Shown in pieces: positions 1 through 10,691 of a stretch of 64,000 bases of DNA. The position numbers and the translations under genes are program-made. This stretch comes from Armigeres subalbatus (taxonomy: Eukaryota; Arthropoda; Insecta; Diptera; Culicidae): positions 415,288,283 through 415,352,282 of the forward strand of contig NC_085140.1 of the NCBI RefSeq assembly GCF_024139115.2. Direction: 5' to 3'. A model generated the notes under the pieces. The model ran no database searches, had not been told where the DNA came from, and saw only the letters and a program-made list of their open reading frames with translations. The number at the start of each line of letters is the position of its first letter. Position 1 is the first letter of the stretch.

Positions 1-298
1 TACCTAATATCAGGTACTTTTAATTCAAATCGGGGGTTCAGTGTGGGAATCCAAAATTAAGTAATTATTTCTCGAAATTAAGTAAAATTCACTTAATATT
101 AAGTAAAATATATTTAATTTTAAATAGAAACTAATTAAAAGTTAGGTGAATTTCACTCAACTTTTGTAAACATGAGATTACTCAACGTTGGGTTCCCACA
201 CTTGACTGCCCTTGTTGAATAGTTTGCTCTTTATTTTATGACAACAAAGGGATCAGAGAGAGAGACGCAAGAGAAAAAAAAGTACCTAAAATTAGGTA
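1..298. mobile_element. Palindromic MITE, cut by the window edge
   Basis: The first bases (tacctaatatcaggtac) are the inverted complement of the block ending at 298 (gtacctaaaattaggta). A second inner inverted pair, gtgtgggaat at 41-50 and gttcccacac at 192-201, continues into AT-rich arms with many attaagta motifs. This makes a foldback of about 300 bp with no coding potential. The true left end may lie outside the window, so TSDs cannot be checked. Confidence 0.5.
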
Positions 299-503
299 TT
301 TTTTTCTAACCGTGTAGGGAAAACTTGGAAAACCACCTTTTTCACAGTTTCTCACTGGACGGACGGTGGTACGTAAAAAACGCAACAAACACCAACGACA
401 GCTCGCGCGCACTCTTAAAAATATCCATGATTTTTTTAGTTGTTTTTACCTAACTCAAACTTTTGTGACAAAAAAGCGACACTAATAAAAATCCACACAT
501 TTT

Positions 504-1290
504 TATTGGCAAAAATCTAAAGTAATTTTCATTACATCCCCCACTGGGATATTGCCGCCTCGCAGCTTGATGTTCATTAAGCACTTCCTTAGTTAGAGCA
601 TCATTACCGGGCGCGAGTATTTTCATCACCTGCACTGAACTGTCATTTTATGGCGTATCTTTTCAAAATTTTCCATATTGCAGATTTCGTAAAGTTCTTC
701 CGCAGCTGTCAAAATTCTACCGCAAGCCTGAAAATCTTCAATACACTGAAACAAAAATCTGATATTTGGCGTTGTCATCGTAGAAAGCCATGCCAAACAG
801 CAGAGAGAAAGTATAAAGTGACAGCTGCGGTAGCTTAAAAAATTAACCGTAAACAGGAAAATTTTCTCTGGAACAGCAATAGTTTAGTTACTCTTTTCCG
901 TACCAGTCACTGTTTTCGGCTATCAAATTGGTTGCTGTATTCCGCACTGGTGACGTCTGATAGTTCATTAAATAGCAGCGCTCTTACCGCACTACCAAAG
1001 TTGGTCACCTGTCAGTTGCGCTAAAGGTTTAACAGCACGTTTAGTAGCGACCGGTAAAGTGTCAAGTAACGATACTGCGCTGCCAAACGGCTTAGACTCA
1101 CCACTGGTAATCTTGCTCTTATAAACTGCTATGTTTCTAAGCCAATTTTACCATTCTTGTATCATGAGGCACTTTTATGCCTAGAGAAATCGAGAAAATG
1201 TCCATATCGAAAATTTTCTAAACCGAACCGGGAATCGACCTCAGCCACCTACAGCATGGTCTTGGTTTGTAGCCGCGCATCTACGACATA
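504..1290 (-). mobile_element. Old Feilai-like SINE split by a MITE
   Basis: Two blocks match the minus strand of the intact Feilai copies elsewhere in this window: about 504-595 (attggca, then the 3' body with attacatccccc and the cgcctcgcagctt block) and 1122-1290 (gtttctaagcc, the atcatgaggc block and the degenerate tRNA-like head with the complement of the B box). They are separated by a MITE at 596-1118. The copy is clearly older than the others: the head has lost its clean A box and no TSD is recognisable. Confidence 0.75.
596..1118. mobile_element. MITE with TTA target duplication (PIF/Harbinger-type)
   Basis: Terminal inverted repeats are gagcatcattaccgg at the left and, read inward from the right, gagcaagattaccagtgg. 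The element interrupts the Feilai copy exactly between cttagtta and ttataaactg, giving a TTA duplication at 593-595 and 1119-1121. A 3-bp TTA duplication is typical of PIF/Harbinger elements. The interior has several ccgcac and taccgc motifs and no open frame of note. The superfamily call rests on the duplication alone. Confidence 0.65.
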
Positions 1291-1768
1291 AATTAAGCTG
1301 TCGATTGGCAAATATCTCGGCAAATATCAATATGTAATACAAAATTATGTCATTATTAATGAAAAAAAAAAGATATTTTAGCTACAAGATAAGGATTGTC
1401 GCTTCGGTTCCCTTTGTTCTGCTGTCCGAAACATGTTGGGTACCGAACTGTCAAATCTAATGTATTTTTCCTTCATTGACTTTTAGCACCCTATCCTCGT
1501 CAAAAAAAGATGTACCAGACAGCGAAGACAGCGACAATCTTTATCTAGTAACTAAAATATTTTGTAATGGAACAAACATGGTATATGAATGATAATGATA
1601 AACATCGTTTAGTTATTTATTTTATTTATTTATTCCATTAATGTTGTAACGTAAGACAATAGTCTTTTTTAATGTTACATTGAGTAGTTTCTAGTAGAAC
1701 AAGCGCTTTTCTGAAATATATATTGTAAACTTAAACTGTCATGGTAATATACTAATAGAACTTCTTAC
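1291..1768. other. Non-coding stretch, nothing recognised
   Basis: AT-rich sequence with tttatttatttattt runs. The part just before the LINE may be 3' untranslated sequence of that minus-strand LINE. Confidence 0.4.
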
Positions 1769-3110
1769 TTATCTAAAATGCTCTCTACATCCTCTCTTAA
1801 AAACTAAAAATGATTTTTCTATTGAAAGATTTACAGGCAGTGAATTCCAATGCACTACACCTCGAACAAAAAATGAATTCCCGTACTTAGTTGTCCTATA
1901 ACGCGGTATTATAAATTTTTTGAAACGAATGCTCCTTGCAACATTTAGTTTGCTATATAAATAATCGGGCTGTTTTGTACTTGAAATGTTGTGTAAAATT
2001 AAGCAAGAGCGAAGTTTACTGAAATTTTTCAGAGGACATCCAATGAGTAAATGTTGCAAATGCGAAACGCTGTTATATCTACTTAAATTGAAAACATAGC
2101 GTACACATGCATTTAGTGCTACCTTTAGCTTGTTATGAGTATGCACTAAAATCGAATCAAGTAAAAAGTCACATGCTAGGAAATACGGTAAAATAAGGCC
2201 CTTCTTCTTCTTCTTCTTCTTATTGGTATTACATCCCCACACTGGGACAGAGCCGCCTCGCAGCTTAGTATTCATTAAGCACTTCCACAGTTATTAACTG
2301 CGAGGTTTCTAAGCCAAGTTACCATTTTTGCATTCGTATATCATGAGGCTAACACGATGATACTTTTATGCCCAGGGAAGTCGAGACAATTTCCAATCCG
2401 AAAATTGCCTAGACCGGTACCGGGAATCGAACCCAGCCACCCTCAGCATGGTCTTGCTTTGTAGCCGCGCGTCTTACCGCACGGCCAAGGAGAGCCCCAT
2501 AAGGCCCTTAAAAAGTTTTAATTTAGTTTCACTAGACAAGAACGATGACGATCTAGAGAGCGTTCGCAAACATGCATAAATTTTACCGCATTGCAACATC
2601 ACATAGCTATCCCATTCAAAGCTAGAACTGATGCGGATCCCTAAACTTGTTGCATTCTCCACAAAATCAATTGCTACACTATTCAAAAACAACGATGGTT
2701 TAACCGAATTTATTGAAGAGCTATTTGGAATGAAAATTGCATTTTTTTTTCGCATTTAATGCACGTCCTTTTTTCTTGAGACCACTCGTTAATCCGTTTT
2801 AATTTTTCATTTATTTCGGAAGGGATCTTGGGAGCCCAGTTTTCAAGACACGTGTAATACATTTGGTCCTCATCGACAAAAAGATGAAGTCTGCAGTTTA
2901 TATATGTATAATGAAAACAAAATTGGTCCTAATATAGATCCCTGAGGAACTCCTGATTTAATTAGATTAAATTCAGAATAAACACCATTATTGACGACGG
3001 CTTGTGATCTTGCATTCAAATAAGATTTAATCAAGTTAACTGCATGATCAGAGAACGTGAATATGGTTCTAAGTTTGTGGAATCATTAGCCATTTGATAA
3101 ATAAGAAAAC
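1769..3110 (-). pseudogene. LINE reverse transcriptase remnant (jockey/I-type), interrupted by a SINE
   Basis: Read on the minus strand this is the second half of a non-LTR retrotransposon RT. The palm motif SGVPQGSILGP is encoded at 2924-2956, preceded by a segment reading IKSYLNARSQAV, a typical thumb-side context. The YADD-equivalent (2863-2886) reads LFVDED, so the catalytic box is altered. After the SINE (2204-2498) the frame resumes with CRYVFNLSRYN and ends with a WNSLPVNLSIEKSFLVFK segment, the usual C-terminus of jockey and related RTs. The fingers domain and endonuclease are missing. It is dead: altered catalytic box, stops and a SINE insertion. It probably belongs with the ORF1 remnant at 3383-4182. 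Confidence 0.85.
2204..2498 (-). mobile_element. Feilai-family SINE inside the RT remnant
   Basis: The minus strand has a tRNA-like head (A box tagccgtgcggtaagacg-like, B box ggttcgattcc), a tRNA-unrelated body and an (AGA)n tail seen here as cttcttcttctt. An exact 11-bp target duplication, ataaggccctt, flanks it at 2193-2203 and 2499-2509. The insertion falls in the LINE RT frame, so the SINE is the younger element. Confidence 0.92.
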
Positions 3111-3382
3111 TTAGCTTTTAAGGGAGGATAATAGAAAAGCATTTCGTTCAACTTCATATTCTTCATTACAATTCACAAAAATTCAAATCTAACAAATTCA
3201 TAATTATGTGGCGCAAACAAAAGTAAGAAACTACATTCAGCACTTAGCATTTAACCCTATGCACCATTTAGTGCCTGTAAGACCAAACCCCAACAGCAGC
3301 AGCAACAACAGCGGCAACTCGTACAGACTTTTAGGAGGGGAATCATGGAACACAAAGGAAGGAAGGCAGGATAAACAGAAAC
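3111..3382 (-). other. Junction between ORF1 and RT remnants
   Basis: Short spacer with a (CAG/CAA)n-like run around 3290-3320. No endonuclease motifs are visible, which is why I suspect an internal deletion of the LINE. Confidence 0.4.
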
Positions 3383-4182
3383 TCATGAGGATAAGGTAGT
3401 ATGCAGTTGTCGTAGATCATCTTCCGTGGATACAGGAAACTCTTTATCGTCGCCAGGCTTTTTCACAAATAGCATTCCATTCCTTGTAAACACTCCTCGC
3501 AGTATCCCATTCTTCTTTAGTTGCATTGCTTTGGATCTTAGATCTCTGATGTGGATTGCCAAATTTTCGTTGATGTAAATACGTTTGTTCATTGCAAAGC
3601 CAATCCCGGAGAGCGACAACGAGCGAGAACGAAGATAGCGAGAGTAGAAATCGTTCCGCTGAAGAGTGATCGCAAATTGTAGCAGAATGATATAAACATT
3701 TCCAGCCGTTACGGTTCCTTTGGAGAGTCGACGAGCATCAACGAGAGGATAGTTATTTTCGGCATATCCAAGTAATTTACACCATGTGCGGAAATAGGAC
3801 AACAGGTTTTCTCCGTCTACAAATGGTACTCCGCTCACTACAAGATCGTACATCCGTGAAAACCGATCCAGGGCGAGTGCTGCATCCTTCTTCACAGTAG
3901 CTATCGATGTTGACAAGTTATTGAACGTTTGCTTGTTTTCCTCTCGTAACTTTTCGATATCGGTAGTTATGTCCTCCCGTAGCTTGTTCATCTGTAATGC
4001 AACAGACGATACAGATTCACCCAGCTTCTTGAAGTCCTCTTTGTCGTCCGTTGATATGAAGCTAGCTGTGACTGCATGAGGGATGCGAGCTCCGAAACGG
4101 TCATATCAGCCTCCGAACTTTTAGTACCAGTTCTCGCGAGTGAGTTACTCCGCAACCGCGTTTGGTGGTCTTTGTCGTTCAT
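3383..4182 (-). pseudogene. LINE ORF1 (gag-like) remnant with one frameshift
   Basis: Minus-strand frame of about 202 codons (3383-3991) preceded by a second frame starting MNDKDHQTRLR at 4182; the frames join by a shift near 4050. The N-terminal part is a heptad-like helix (MNKLREDITTDIEKLREEN). The rest has the pattern VVSGVPF, then KRIYINENL, then a KAMQLKKNGILRGVFTRNG block ending in short basic and acidic residues. The KRIYINENL type motif followed by a helix and a G-x-F turn is known from ORF1 proteins of LINEs that bind nucleic acid. It lies upstream and in the same orientation as the RT at 1769-3110, but the space between is only about 270 bp, too short for the endonuclease. I infer one internally deleted element; two unrelated fragments remain possible. 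Confidence 0.65.
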
Positions 4183-4509
4183 GGCGGAATCAATGACGTA
4201 ACACAGATATATAGAGTGTTCTTTTGTTAACCACACGAGTGTTGTACAGCGACACTTCACAAAATTATGTTAGACGCACTTTTACGGAATATCGGTGATA
4301 ATATTGGCACTAACGAACACGATTTTTGATAGAGTATGCTAAACTGGTAAGTATTTTAACATATTCGTGATTAAAACTTCAGAAAAAAGGGATTATATTC
4401 TGTTTGCGCCGGAGCGGTAAATTATTACGTCCGCTTCATTCTACAAGCACACAATGATGTTAACTTGCATTTCGCATGCAATTTTTTTCCATTAGCTACA
4501 CGCTACTTA

Positions 4510-4664
4510 GGAAGATCCATAATATGCGTAAAGCAAAAATTGAGCCTTTTCAACCCCCTTCCCCCCTATGTCACACTTTTTGTATGAAACATATGAAAAT
4601 CGTCACACTTTGCTCAACCCTCAATTCCCCCCTCTAAGCGTTACGTAATTTGTGGACGCTCTTT
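4510..4664. mobile_element. MITE, same family as 8399-8563 (reverse orientation)
   Basis: Begins ggaagatccataa and ends with gtaatttgtggacgctctt. The two C-rich/G-rich inner blocks (accccct and cccccctc) and the cgtcacact core match the element at 8399-8563 in reverse orientation. About 155 bp, imperfect palindrome, no coding potential. Confidence 0.6.
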
Positions 4665-4687
4665 TACCATACTCCCCAAGAGTACAT

Positions 4688-4875
4688 TTTACTCATTTAC
4701 GTCTGAGTTTCACAGTCTATACTCACAAGTGAGTTACTCACTGCGTGAGTAATACTCGCAGTGAGTTTGGTGTCCTACTCACTGCGTGAGTATGAGTTTT
4801 TAGTGAGCAGCTCACGGCCTGAGTATTACTCACAAAATGAGTAAAGAGTGAGTATTTTTTTACTCGCGAGTAAGA
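4688..4875. repeat. ACTCA/TGAGT palindromic repeat cluster
   Basis: Roughly twenty copies of actca or tgagt in both orientations within under 200 bp, forming many short stems such as actcactgcgtgagt. It may be the core of a MITE. It abuts the LINE tail at 4885. Confidence 0.55.
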
Positions 4876-4884
4876 GTTTCGCAA

Positions 4885-5240
4885 CACTGGCCATCTATGG
4901 TGGGATGCAGATGGCGGACGGTACGTGGAGGAGGTGAATGAATCACGAGTTGCATCAGCTGCTGGGAGAACCATCCATCGTTCACACCGCGAAAATCGGA
5001 CGACTGCGGTGGGCCGGAGACGTAGCCAGAATGTCGGACAATAACCCGGTGAAAATAGTTCTCGACAACGATCCGACGGGCACAAGAAGGCGAGGTGCGC
5101 AGCGGGCAAGGTGGATCGATCAGGTGGAAGATGACTTGCGGACCCTCCGTAGACTGCGTGGTTGGCGACGTGTAGCCATGGACCGAGCCGAATGGAGAAG
5201 ACTCTTATATACCGCACAGGCCACTTCGGCCTTAGTCTGA
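4885..5240 (+). pseudogene. C-terminal tail of a LINE RT protein
   Basis: Plus-strand frame with the pattern GRLRWAGDVARM, then a variable stretch, GTRRRGAQRARWIDQVEDDL and DRAEWRRLL. This GRLRWAGHVARM...RWLDQV...DR..WR tail is widely seen after the RT domain of insect non-LTR retrotransposons. The block just before (about 4894-4935) reads IYGGMQMADGTWRR in the same frame but is cut by a stop at about 4935. The RT core is absent, so this is a 5'-truncated copy. It ends in taataataatga before unrelated sequence. Confidence 0.8.
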
Positions 5241-5460
5241 ATAAATAATAATGAAATATGCAAATAACTCCAACGCCGATAAAGTGACAAAGGGGCCCAT
5301 TTTGTAACCAGAAAATCTCGTAATTTTTCCAATCAACTAACTAACGCCAATCATCAGGCGATTCTATTTAAATTTGACTGTCCACAAGTTATACAGTATC
5401 GACCCGATTTTGTCACTTCCCGACTTTATCACGTTTTCGACAATATTTAAAACTTAAGTA

Positions 5461-5650
5461 GGGGGAATGACGGCTTTGGCAGGTTTTGTTCTATTATTGG
5501 CAGGGGGGTTTTTTATGACTGACTATGCTCAAATTTGGCCCAAACATTCTTTTCATATCAAAGAATGTTGTGGCCAAATTTTATAAAATTTGGTCGACAA
5601 AAACCCCCTGACAATAATAGAACAAAACCTGCCAAAGCCGGCTTTCCCCC
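5461..5650. mobile_element. MITE with ~50-bp terminal inverted repeats
   Basis: The left arm starts gggggaatgacggctttggc and runs through ttctattattggcaggggg. The right arm (about 5598-5650) is its complement with a few mismatches. Total about 190 bp. A short aagt occurs next to each end but is not a clean TSD. Confidence 0.75.
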
Positions 5651-6004
5651 AAGTTCTTTTAATTTTTGTAAATAATACCTCAAACAACAATGATTTTCAT
5701 GAACTAACTTTCACCTTCTGTGATTTCTTAGTGCCTGTCAAAAATTTGTATGCCTTTTCGATAAGAAATTACGAGTACCGTTCACGTATTTTGCCTTTCC
5801 ACGGCATAAACTGATTCAAATTTGGCACAAAAAATTTAGGTTTTGTCATATTTCCTATTTTATCACCACAAAAATTACCAGAGGGTGCTTTTTAGGGTTA
5901 TATTACTGTAATTTCTATTCTTCCCGTGAGTCGTATTACTGAAACTTTCGAGTTGCACAACTTTTACGGAAAATTGGTAATATTTTCTTGGATAAAAGAG
6001 ACAG

Positions 6005-6685
6005 TAATACGATTTTACTCAGGCTATGAGTAGATGAAAGTTAGATTGTATTATGAAAGTTTGGAAATTTGGTTTGGCCTGGAACGCTGTTTTCCGAATC
6101 TTTTTGAAAACCTCCTCGTCCATGTCATCGAAGATACTGAAGCATCTTTTCGTAGTGAGCACTCCTCTCGGTCATCAGCCTCATACTTTTGACACAGAGT
6201 GTTAAGTGTATTTGAGGTCCCGAGTCTAAAAGCTTTTGCAGCCGATTTTTGTGAAGGGTGTCGCGATAGACTTGGGACCCGAGGCTTAAAAATCGGGTGA
6301 GTTTCTCCTTTCGCTTCTGTAATTTTTTTCAGTTATTGCGTACCATCTCACCATTCGATCTACTGAACAAAGATACTAATGAAATGATGGGATATTGATC
6401 TAAGTTAACTATCCATTCAGTAAACAAAGTGCTATGTTCGTCATGGAGAAACATTTTTTCACAGGTTTTGTTTTTGACACACCTTGGAAAATCGAACTGC
6501 GCTGGCTATTGAAATAATCCTCAAATGCTGAAAAAAAAAGTCTCAGATGATATTGCAATGCCTGCCCTGAAGCTTGAGCTCCCTAAACGTAGTTGAACCA
6601 TGCTCCAAATGAACGAGTTACAGATGGTATCTGTACAGTACACTCAAACTTTCATCTACTTAGAAACCGAGTAAAATTGTAATGA
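6005..6685. mobile_element. Possible TIR element or inverted repeat pair
   Basis: The block at about 6005-6043 (ttttactcaggctatgagta then gatgaaagtt) is about 80% identical to the complement of 6646-6684. The enclosed 600 bp carries a gag-like remnant (see next entry) and AT-rich filler. Ends and TSDs are not sharp, so this could also be two inverted copies of one short repeat. Confidence 0.35.
6050..6240 (-). pseudogene. Decayed gag-like fragment, copy 1
   Basis: The minus strand encodes a stretch reading ERSAHYEKMLQYL and, after a gap, DDMDEEVFKKI. The first part resembles the segment EGRPHYEKVLEYF that leads into the better preserved copy at 6709-6961. Stops and a deletion separate the pieces. 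Confidence 0.35.
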
Positions 6686-6708
6686 CGTTATTGCTATTAG
6701 AAGTGGGA

Positions 6709-6961
6709 TTACTCAAAATTTCCAGTGGTCAAATTTACCACATGGGATTCTACATTCCCTGAGATTTTGTAAATGTTGGATGGCTTGAGGCCGCTGTCCT
6801 CCAAAGTTTTCTGGAGGATCTCCACGTTCATTTCATCGAGCGTTCGCAACACAATTTTAAGTGGCTTCCTGATTGGGACATCGAACGTGTAGTATTGATA
6901 TCGCTTGGGAATGAAGTACTCAAGCACCTTTTCATAGTGAGGCCTCCCCTCGGCTATAAGC
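6709..6961 (-). pseudogene. PRE_C2HC-like gag fragment of a LINE, copy 2
   Basis: The minus strand encodes EGRPHYEKVLEYF followed by YYTFDVPIRKPLKIVLRTL and then a helix-loop with LEDSGLKPSNIYKIS. The pattern aromatic-x-x-P-x-x-KP-x-K-VLRGL...L...G with an i-x-K-v end is characteristic of the PRE_C2HC region before zinc knuckles in LINE ORF1 (gag) proteins of insects. The frame stops at 6709 before any zinc knuckle. It is a fragment with no visible RT partner. Confidence 0.55.
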
Positions 6962-8398
6962 GTTCCGTTCCGTTCGGGATGAATTTGCCTAATTTTGGCT
7001 GGTCAAAAGAGTTATGAAAACGTTACGCGAATATAAAACCATACGTTCGGACACAAGGCCTACTAACAACTAATAAGAAATCTGCCATTTTTGCGTTGTA
7101 AAGGCATTAATAATGTAATTCTGCCTTTTTTAAGGTATGGTGAAATAAAATAATCTAATTATTTAATATGTTGCATAACCCGTCTCCTAAGATTATATTT
7201 GATTAGACAGTTAAGTTTTTATGCCAATCTTATTCTATATTTACATCATCAGAACTTGTTCCGAAAATAGGAAAGCTAATTAAACGCAATACGTGGAAAC
7301 AAAACTAAAACCATGAATTCGTCGATAGAGATAGTTCCATTTTCTCATTTAGTATAGCATCATTCCCCAGACAGGTGACAATATGTGACTTCGAAGCGCA
7401 TTGATGTCAAATTGTCGACAATAGACAACAAACATCATCGAAGCGAACCGTTCGGCAGTTGATTCCATAGTAGAGACCAAATTGCCACCGCCCAAGCAAA
7501 CAGCTCTATTGACAAACAAAAAGCTCCCAAAACGGTAACTATACGATGCGAAGTGAAAGTGATAGTGAAGACAACGAAATAGAAACGGTCAGCAGTATGA
7601 ATTTTCAACGAATTTAGCTGCCAGAGCAAATGTTCCAATCAAAATGAAAATAATTAATTCCCGGAAAAGTCGTCTGAAAAGTTGGAAATGTGGCAAAGCG
7701 CCATAATAAAAGAAATTATTCAAATTTATCATCCTATTTTGTGTCAGTAAAATCCAGTGCAGAAATTCAAAGATACAATAACAGTTAAATGGATAGACAT
7801 GCTCCACAGAAATTGTGTACATTTTTGAAGTAAGACCAACAGAACGCGCGTCTTCCGATTCTTCCAACTTTGACCTAATTTGGAAGTTTTTCGCAAATTA
7901 ACCGAATTAATTATCTCCCTCACGCACATCGTCCATTCCTCATCACAAAAGTGAAAGAAACACGCTAGGCCAAACGATGTTTACCGCCAATTACCTACAT
8001 TAACTTTGCCGAATTCAATTTCATTTCAACCGCGCTCATCGGGAAGCAAATGAGACACTGCACACCTCCCGCACCGTGTGCGCACACTGCCTTCCACCTG
8101 GCCCCCGGGGGGTTCCACTAGCGGGCTTTTCCGACGACGTTCATTACGGTATTTCCTGTGTAGCCGTCTGCCTGCCGAATTCGAGAATCATAAAAATATG
8201 AAACAGTCGCAATAAAATATACGCAACATCATTGGGCATCCTCACGACAGCTGCTGCTGCTCATTTGCGATTGCTTTCACTTGTCCGGAGTGGGAGGGGG
8301 GCTCGACGGAGAAGTGGTAGAATGTTTTGAGGAGGGAGGTATAACGGAGCAAAAGTCGAAAAAATAACACGTCAAATTATACTAACTTTCTTACATTT
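6962..8398. other. Non-repetitive-looking region, no gene seen
   Basis: No frame longer than about 90 codons and no domain pattern. The stretch 8030-8300 is GC-richer, with gccccccgggggg, a run of cagctgctgctgctc and several short palindromes. It resembles unique mosquito intergenic or intronic DNA more than a transposon. Possible regulatory content cannot be judged from one sequence. Confidence 0.4.
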
Positions 8399-8563
8399 GG
8401 GGCCGTCCACAAAGTACGTCACGCCTCTAGGGGGGAGGGGGGTTCAGAGCAGCGTGACGATCCATACAAAAATTTTAGAGGTTTATTACAAAAAGTGTGA
8501 CGAAGGGGGGAGGGGGGGTCGAAAATCGCCGATTTTTGCGTGACGTACTTTATGGATCTTCCC
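8399..8563. mobile_element. MITE (GGGGCCGTCCACAAAGTACG family)
   Basis: Left end ggggccgtccacaaagtacg; right end, read inward, gggaagatccataaagtacg. Two purine-rich blocks (aggggggagggggg) and two gtgacga cores are arranged symmetrically. About 165 bp. The copy at 4510-4664 is a second, reversed member. No TSD was resolved. Confidence 0.75.
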
Positions 8564-8836
8564 TCGTCACGGTTCTCATAATTATTGTAGAAAGATGACT
8601 TATTTGTTCATATTCTTGCAAGTGTCGTAACTAAGTTACTCTAATTTCAACTAGTTCGCCTCTTTACATGAAGTCTCTCGTCTTTTTGCTGTTTTTATAA
8701 TTTTATTCCCAAAGATTATCATTTCGACTTTGTGATTCAAGCCTTGGAGACGTACCGAACAACGATTCCAATTCAATCGATTTAAAATACTAAGCAATTA
8801 AAGTTTCAATTAAACAATTTATTAATTTCTCAACCT

Positions 8837-8860
8837 AAGAGTTGGTTAATATTATTTACT
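8837..8860 (+). repeat. 24-bp target-site duplication, left copy
   Basis: Starts aagagttgg and ends tatttact. It is repeated exactly at 10668-10691 and brackets the insertion 8861-10667. Confidence 0.85.
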
Positions 8861-10667
8861 CGAGCGGGATCGTAGTAACCGTGCGCGAAGGTAGACGTCA
8901 ATTTTTTTCGCCAGCGCGATTTTTTTTGTCTCCCCATACCAGCGGTTTTTGTTTAATTCGGCTGATAATGACCCTGACTTATACAAGAAGAACATATTTA
9001 AGAAATATATTTACCGTTATTGGTGTTTGCAAGTATCTCGTTTGTGAAAAGTGAAAGTGAAAAATTCTACAATGCACTGGAAGACGAATAGGAAGCATTG
9101 GTGACCGTTACCAAAACGAAAATCCCTAAAATCGAGCTAAAGAATAACGGATCAGAAGCGAAATGACACATTTTAGCGCCGTCCGATTTTCTGGGTGGCA
9201 GCCATCGATATCCGGTATCCTCGAGGAAAAGGAAAAAAGTTCATGAAGGAACTCTAGGTGGAGGAGCATATAAGGAGCGGCTATTGTATTCACAGTGAAC
9301 GGTTTTTCATCGGAAGTTATACGGAATTTGGTGAGATCAAACCAATATTGTTCCATAATTTTTTTTTCGTTATCTTTTTGTGTTACTTAATGTGACCAGA
9401 CGTCCCGCGTTTCGCGGGACGCTGCATTTTTCAACTTCGTTTTACAAATTTATTACAATTCATACAGCCTTACAAATATTTATCCAATTTTTTTGTGGCC
9501 AAAATCTATGCGAAATGCATTTTTGGAGGATCCATTTTCAAGCCAGTAACGCAATCCAGATAGGCGTCCCGCGTTTCGCAGGACGCTTGCTGGTCACATT
9601 AGTGTTACTGTATCTTTGGATTCCACCCATTCCTTTATTTAGCATTACATATTACGTATTGCTATCATTGGATTTTGTTGTAGAATTCATTTAAAAAAAA
9701 TAACTTGTGTAATTTGTGATAAAAAAAATAAGAAAGTGTATAAATGAGTGAAGCTCCAGTTTGATATCCCGTGACTATTGCAGCTGATTAAGCATTTTGG
9801 TGGATTGCAATAAAGAACTCTTCCTTACAAGAGTTTATAAGTATAATTATAATTTACAGTTATCCATTTCAATAACGGTGGCATATGAGTCAATTCCCCG
9901 TATCCATCGAATCCTACTTTAGCAATATTTCACATCTTTTATCTCTACCCAACTATGTGTATAGAAATTGAACAACAGTCGATCGCGTTTGAATCACAAA
10001 CATGTGCTTCTGCCTGTCGTATTGAGGCGGGTTTGCTTCTGCTACGACAATAGAGGCTTGTTTGCAGCCGTTCGATCATTTATTCATCCACTTAGAATTC
10101 ATTTGTTGATCAAAATCATTATCATATCAGGGGGAAAGGGGAATTTAATTTCTTTTTGCTCTTTTTTCGTTTCAGAGAGCGAGCAAAGACGCTTAAACCT
10201 AGGCTATTAGCCAGGGCAAGGCTAATACCTTCGCCCCATCCGAGGAAAATCATCGGCAAGGATAATGGAGTGACATAAATTTCTTAGCAAAGTCACTCCC
10301 AACGTATTTCCACAAATTTTCTATCATTTGCTTATAATGATACTCCTAAACCACATACCCTACCCACCATCCAATTCCTTGATATCTATGAGGGCGTCGG
10401 TGAGTCGCTGGCCTCTCGTTAAGTAGATGTCATATCATCATTTCCTTCCCTTTCCTAGTAACGGAGAAGATGGGCGTGGCCGGCAATGATAGCTTTCATG
10501 TTTTATCATTTTGGACCCCCAATTGGATTTCCATTGAATCCCAAATGGAAATCCATAAGCAATTGGGGTAAGAATGGTAAAAAGAATATACATGACAACT
10601 ATCAGTATGCAATCTACGAAATACTCCGTTACAACGCAACGCAACGCAACGCAACGCAACGCAACGC
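8861..10667 (+). mobile_element. LINE-derived insertion I, pentamer tail, 24-bp TSD
   Basis: The segment between two exact 24-bp direct repeats ends in about seven copies of CAACG (10632-10667). A simple-repeat 3' tail plus a variable-length TSD is the hallmark of target-primed reverse transcription by LINEs such as the I and LOA groups. The 5' part (8861 to about 9370) is stop-rich and leader-like. The 3' part (about 10170-10667) has a GC-richer segment with ggcgtggccggcaatg typical of a 3' untranslated region. No RT or endonuclease is present, so it is an internally deleted, non-autonomous copy. It was later hit by the hAT MITE at 9388-9601. Confidence 0.7.
9388..9601. mobile_element. hAT-type MITE, 8-bp TSD GTGTTACT
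   Basis: Terminal inverted repeat taatgtgaccag at both ends, followed by a second inverted block around cgtcccgcgtttcgcgggac. Exact 8-bp duplications gtgttact flank it at 9380-9387 and 9602-9609. An 8-bp duplication with a short TIR is characteristic of hAT elements. The 214-bp element has no transposase. The cgtcccgcgtttcgc block is itself nearly palindromic and present near both ends. Confidence 0.85.
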
Positions 10668-10691
10668 AAGAGTTGGTTAATATTATTTACT
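10668..10691 (+). repeat. 24-bp target-site duplication, right copy
   Basis: Exact copy of 8837-8860, directly after the CAACG tail. Confidence 0.85.
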
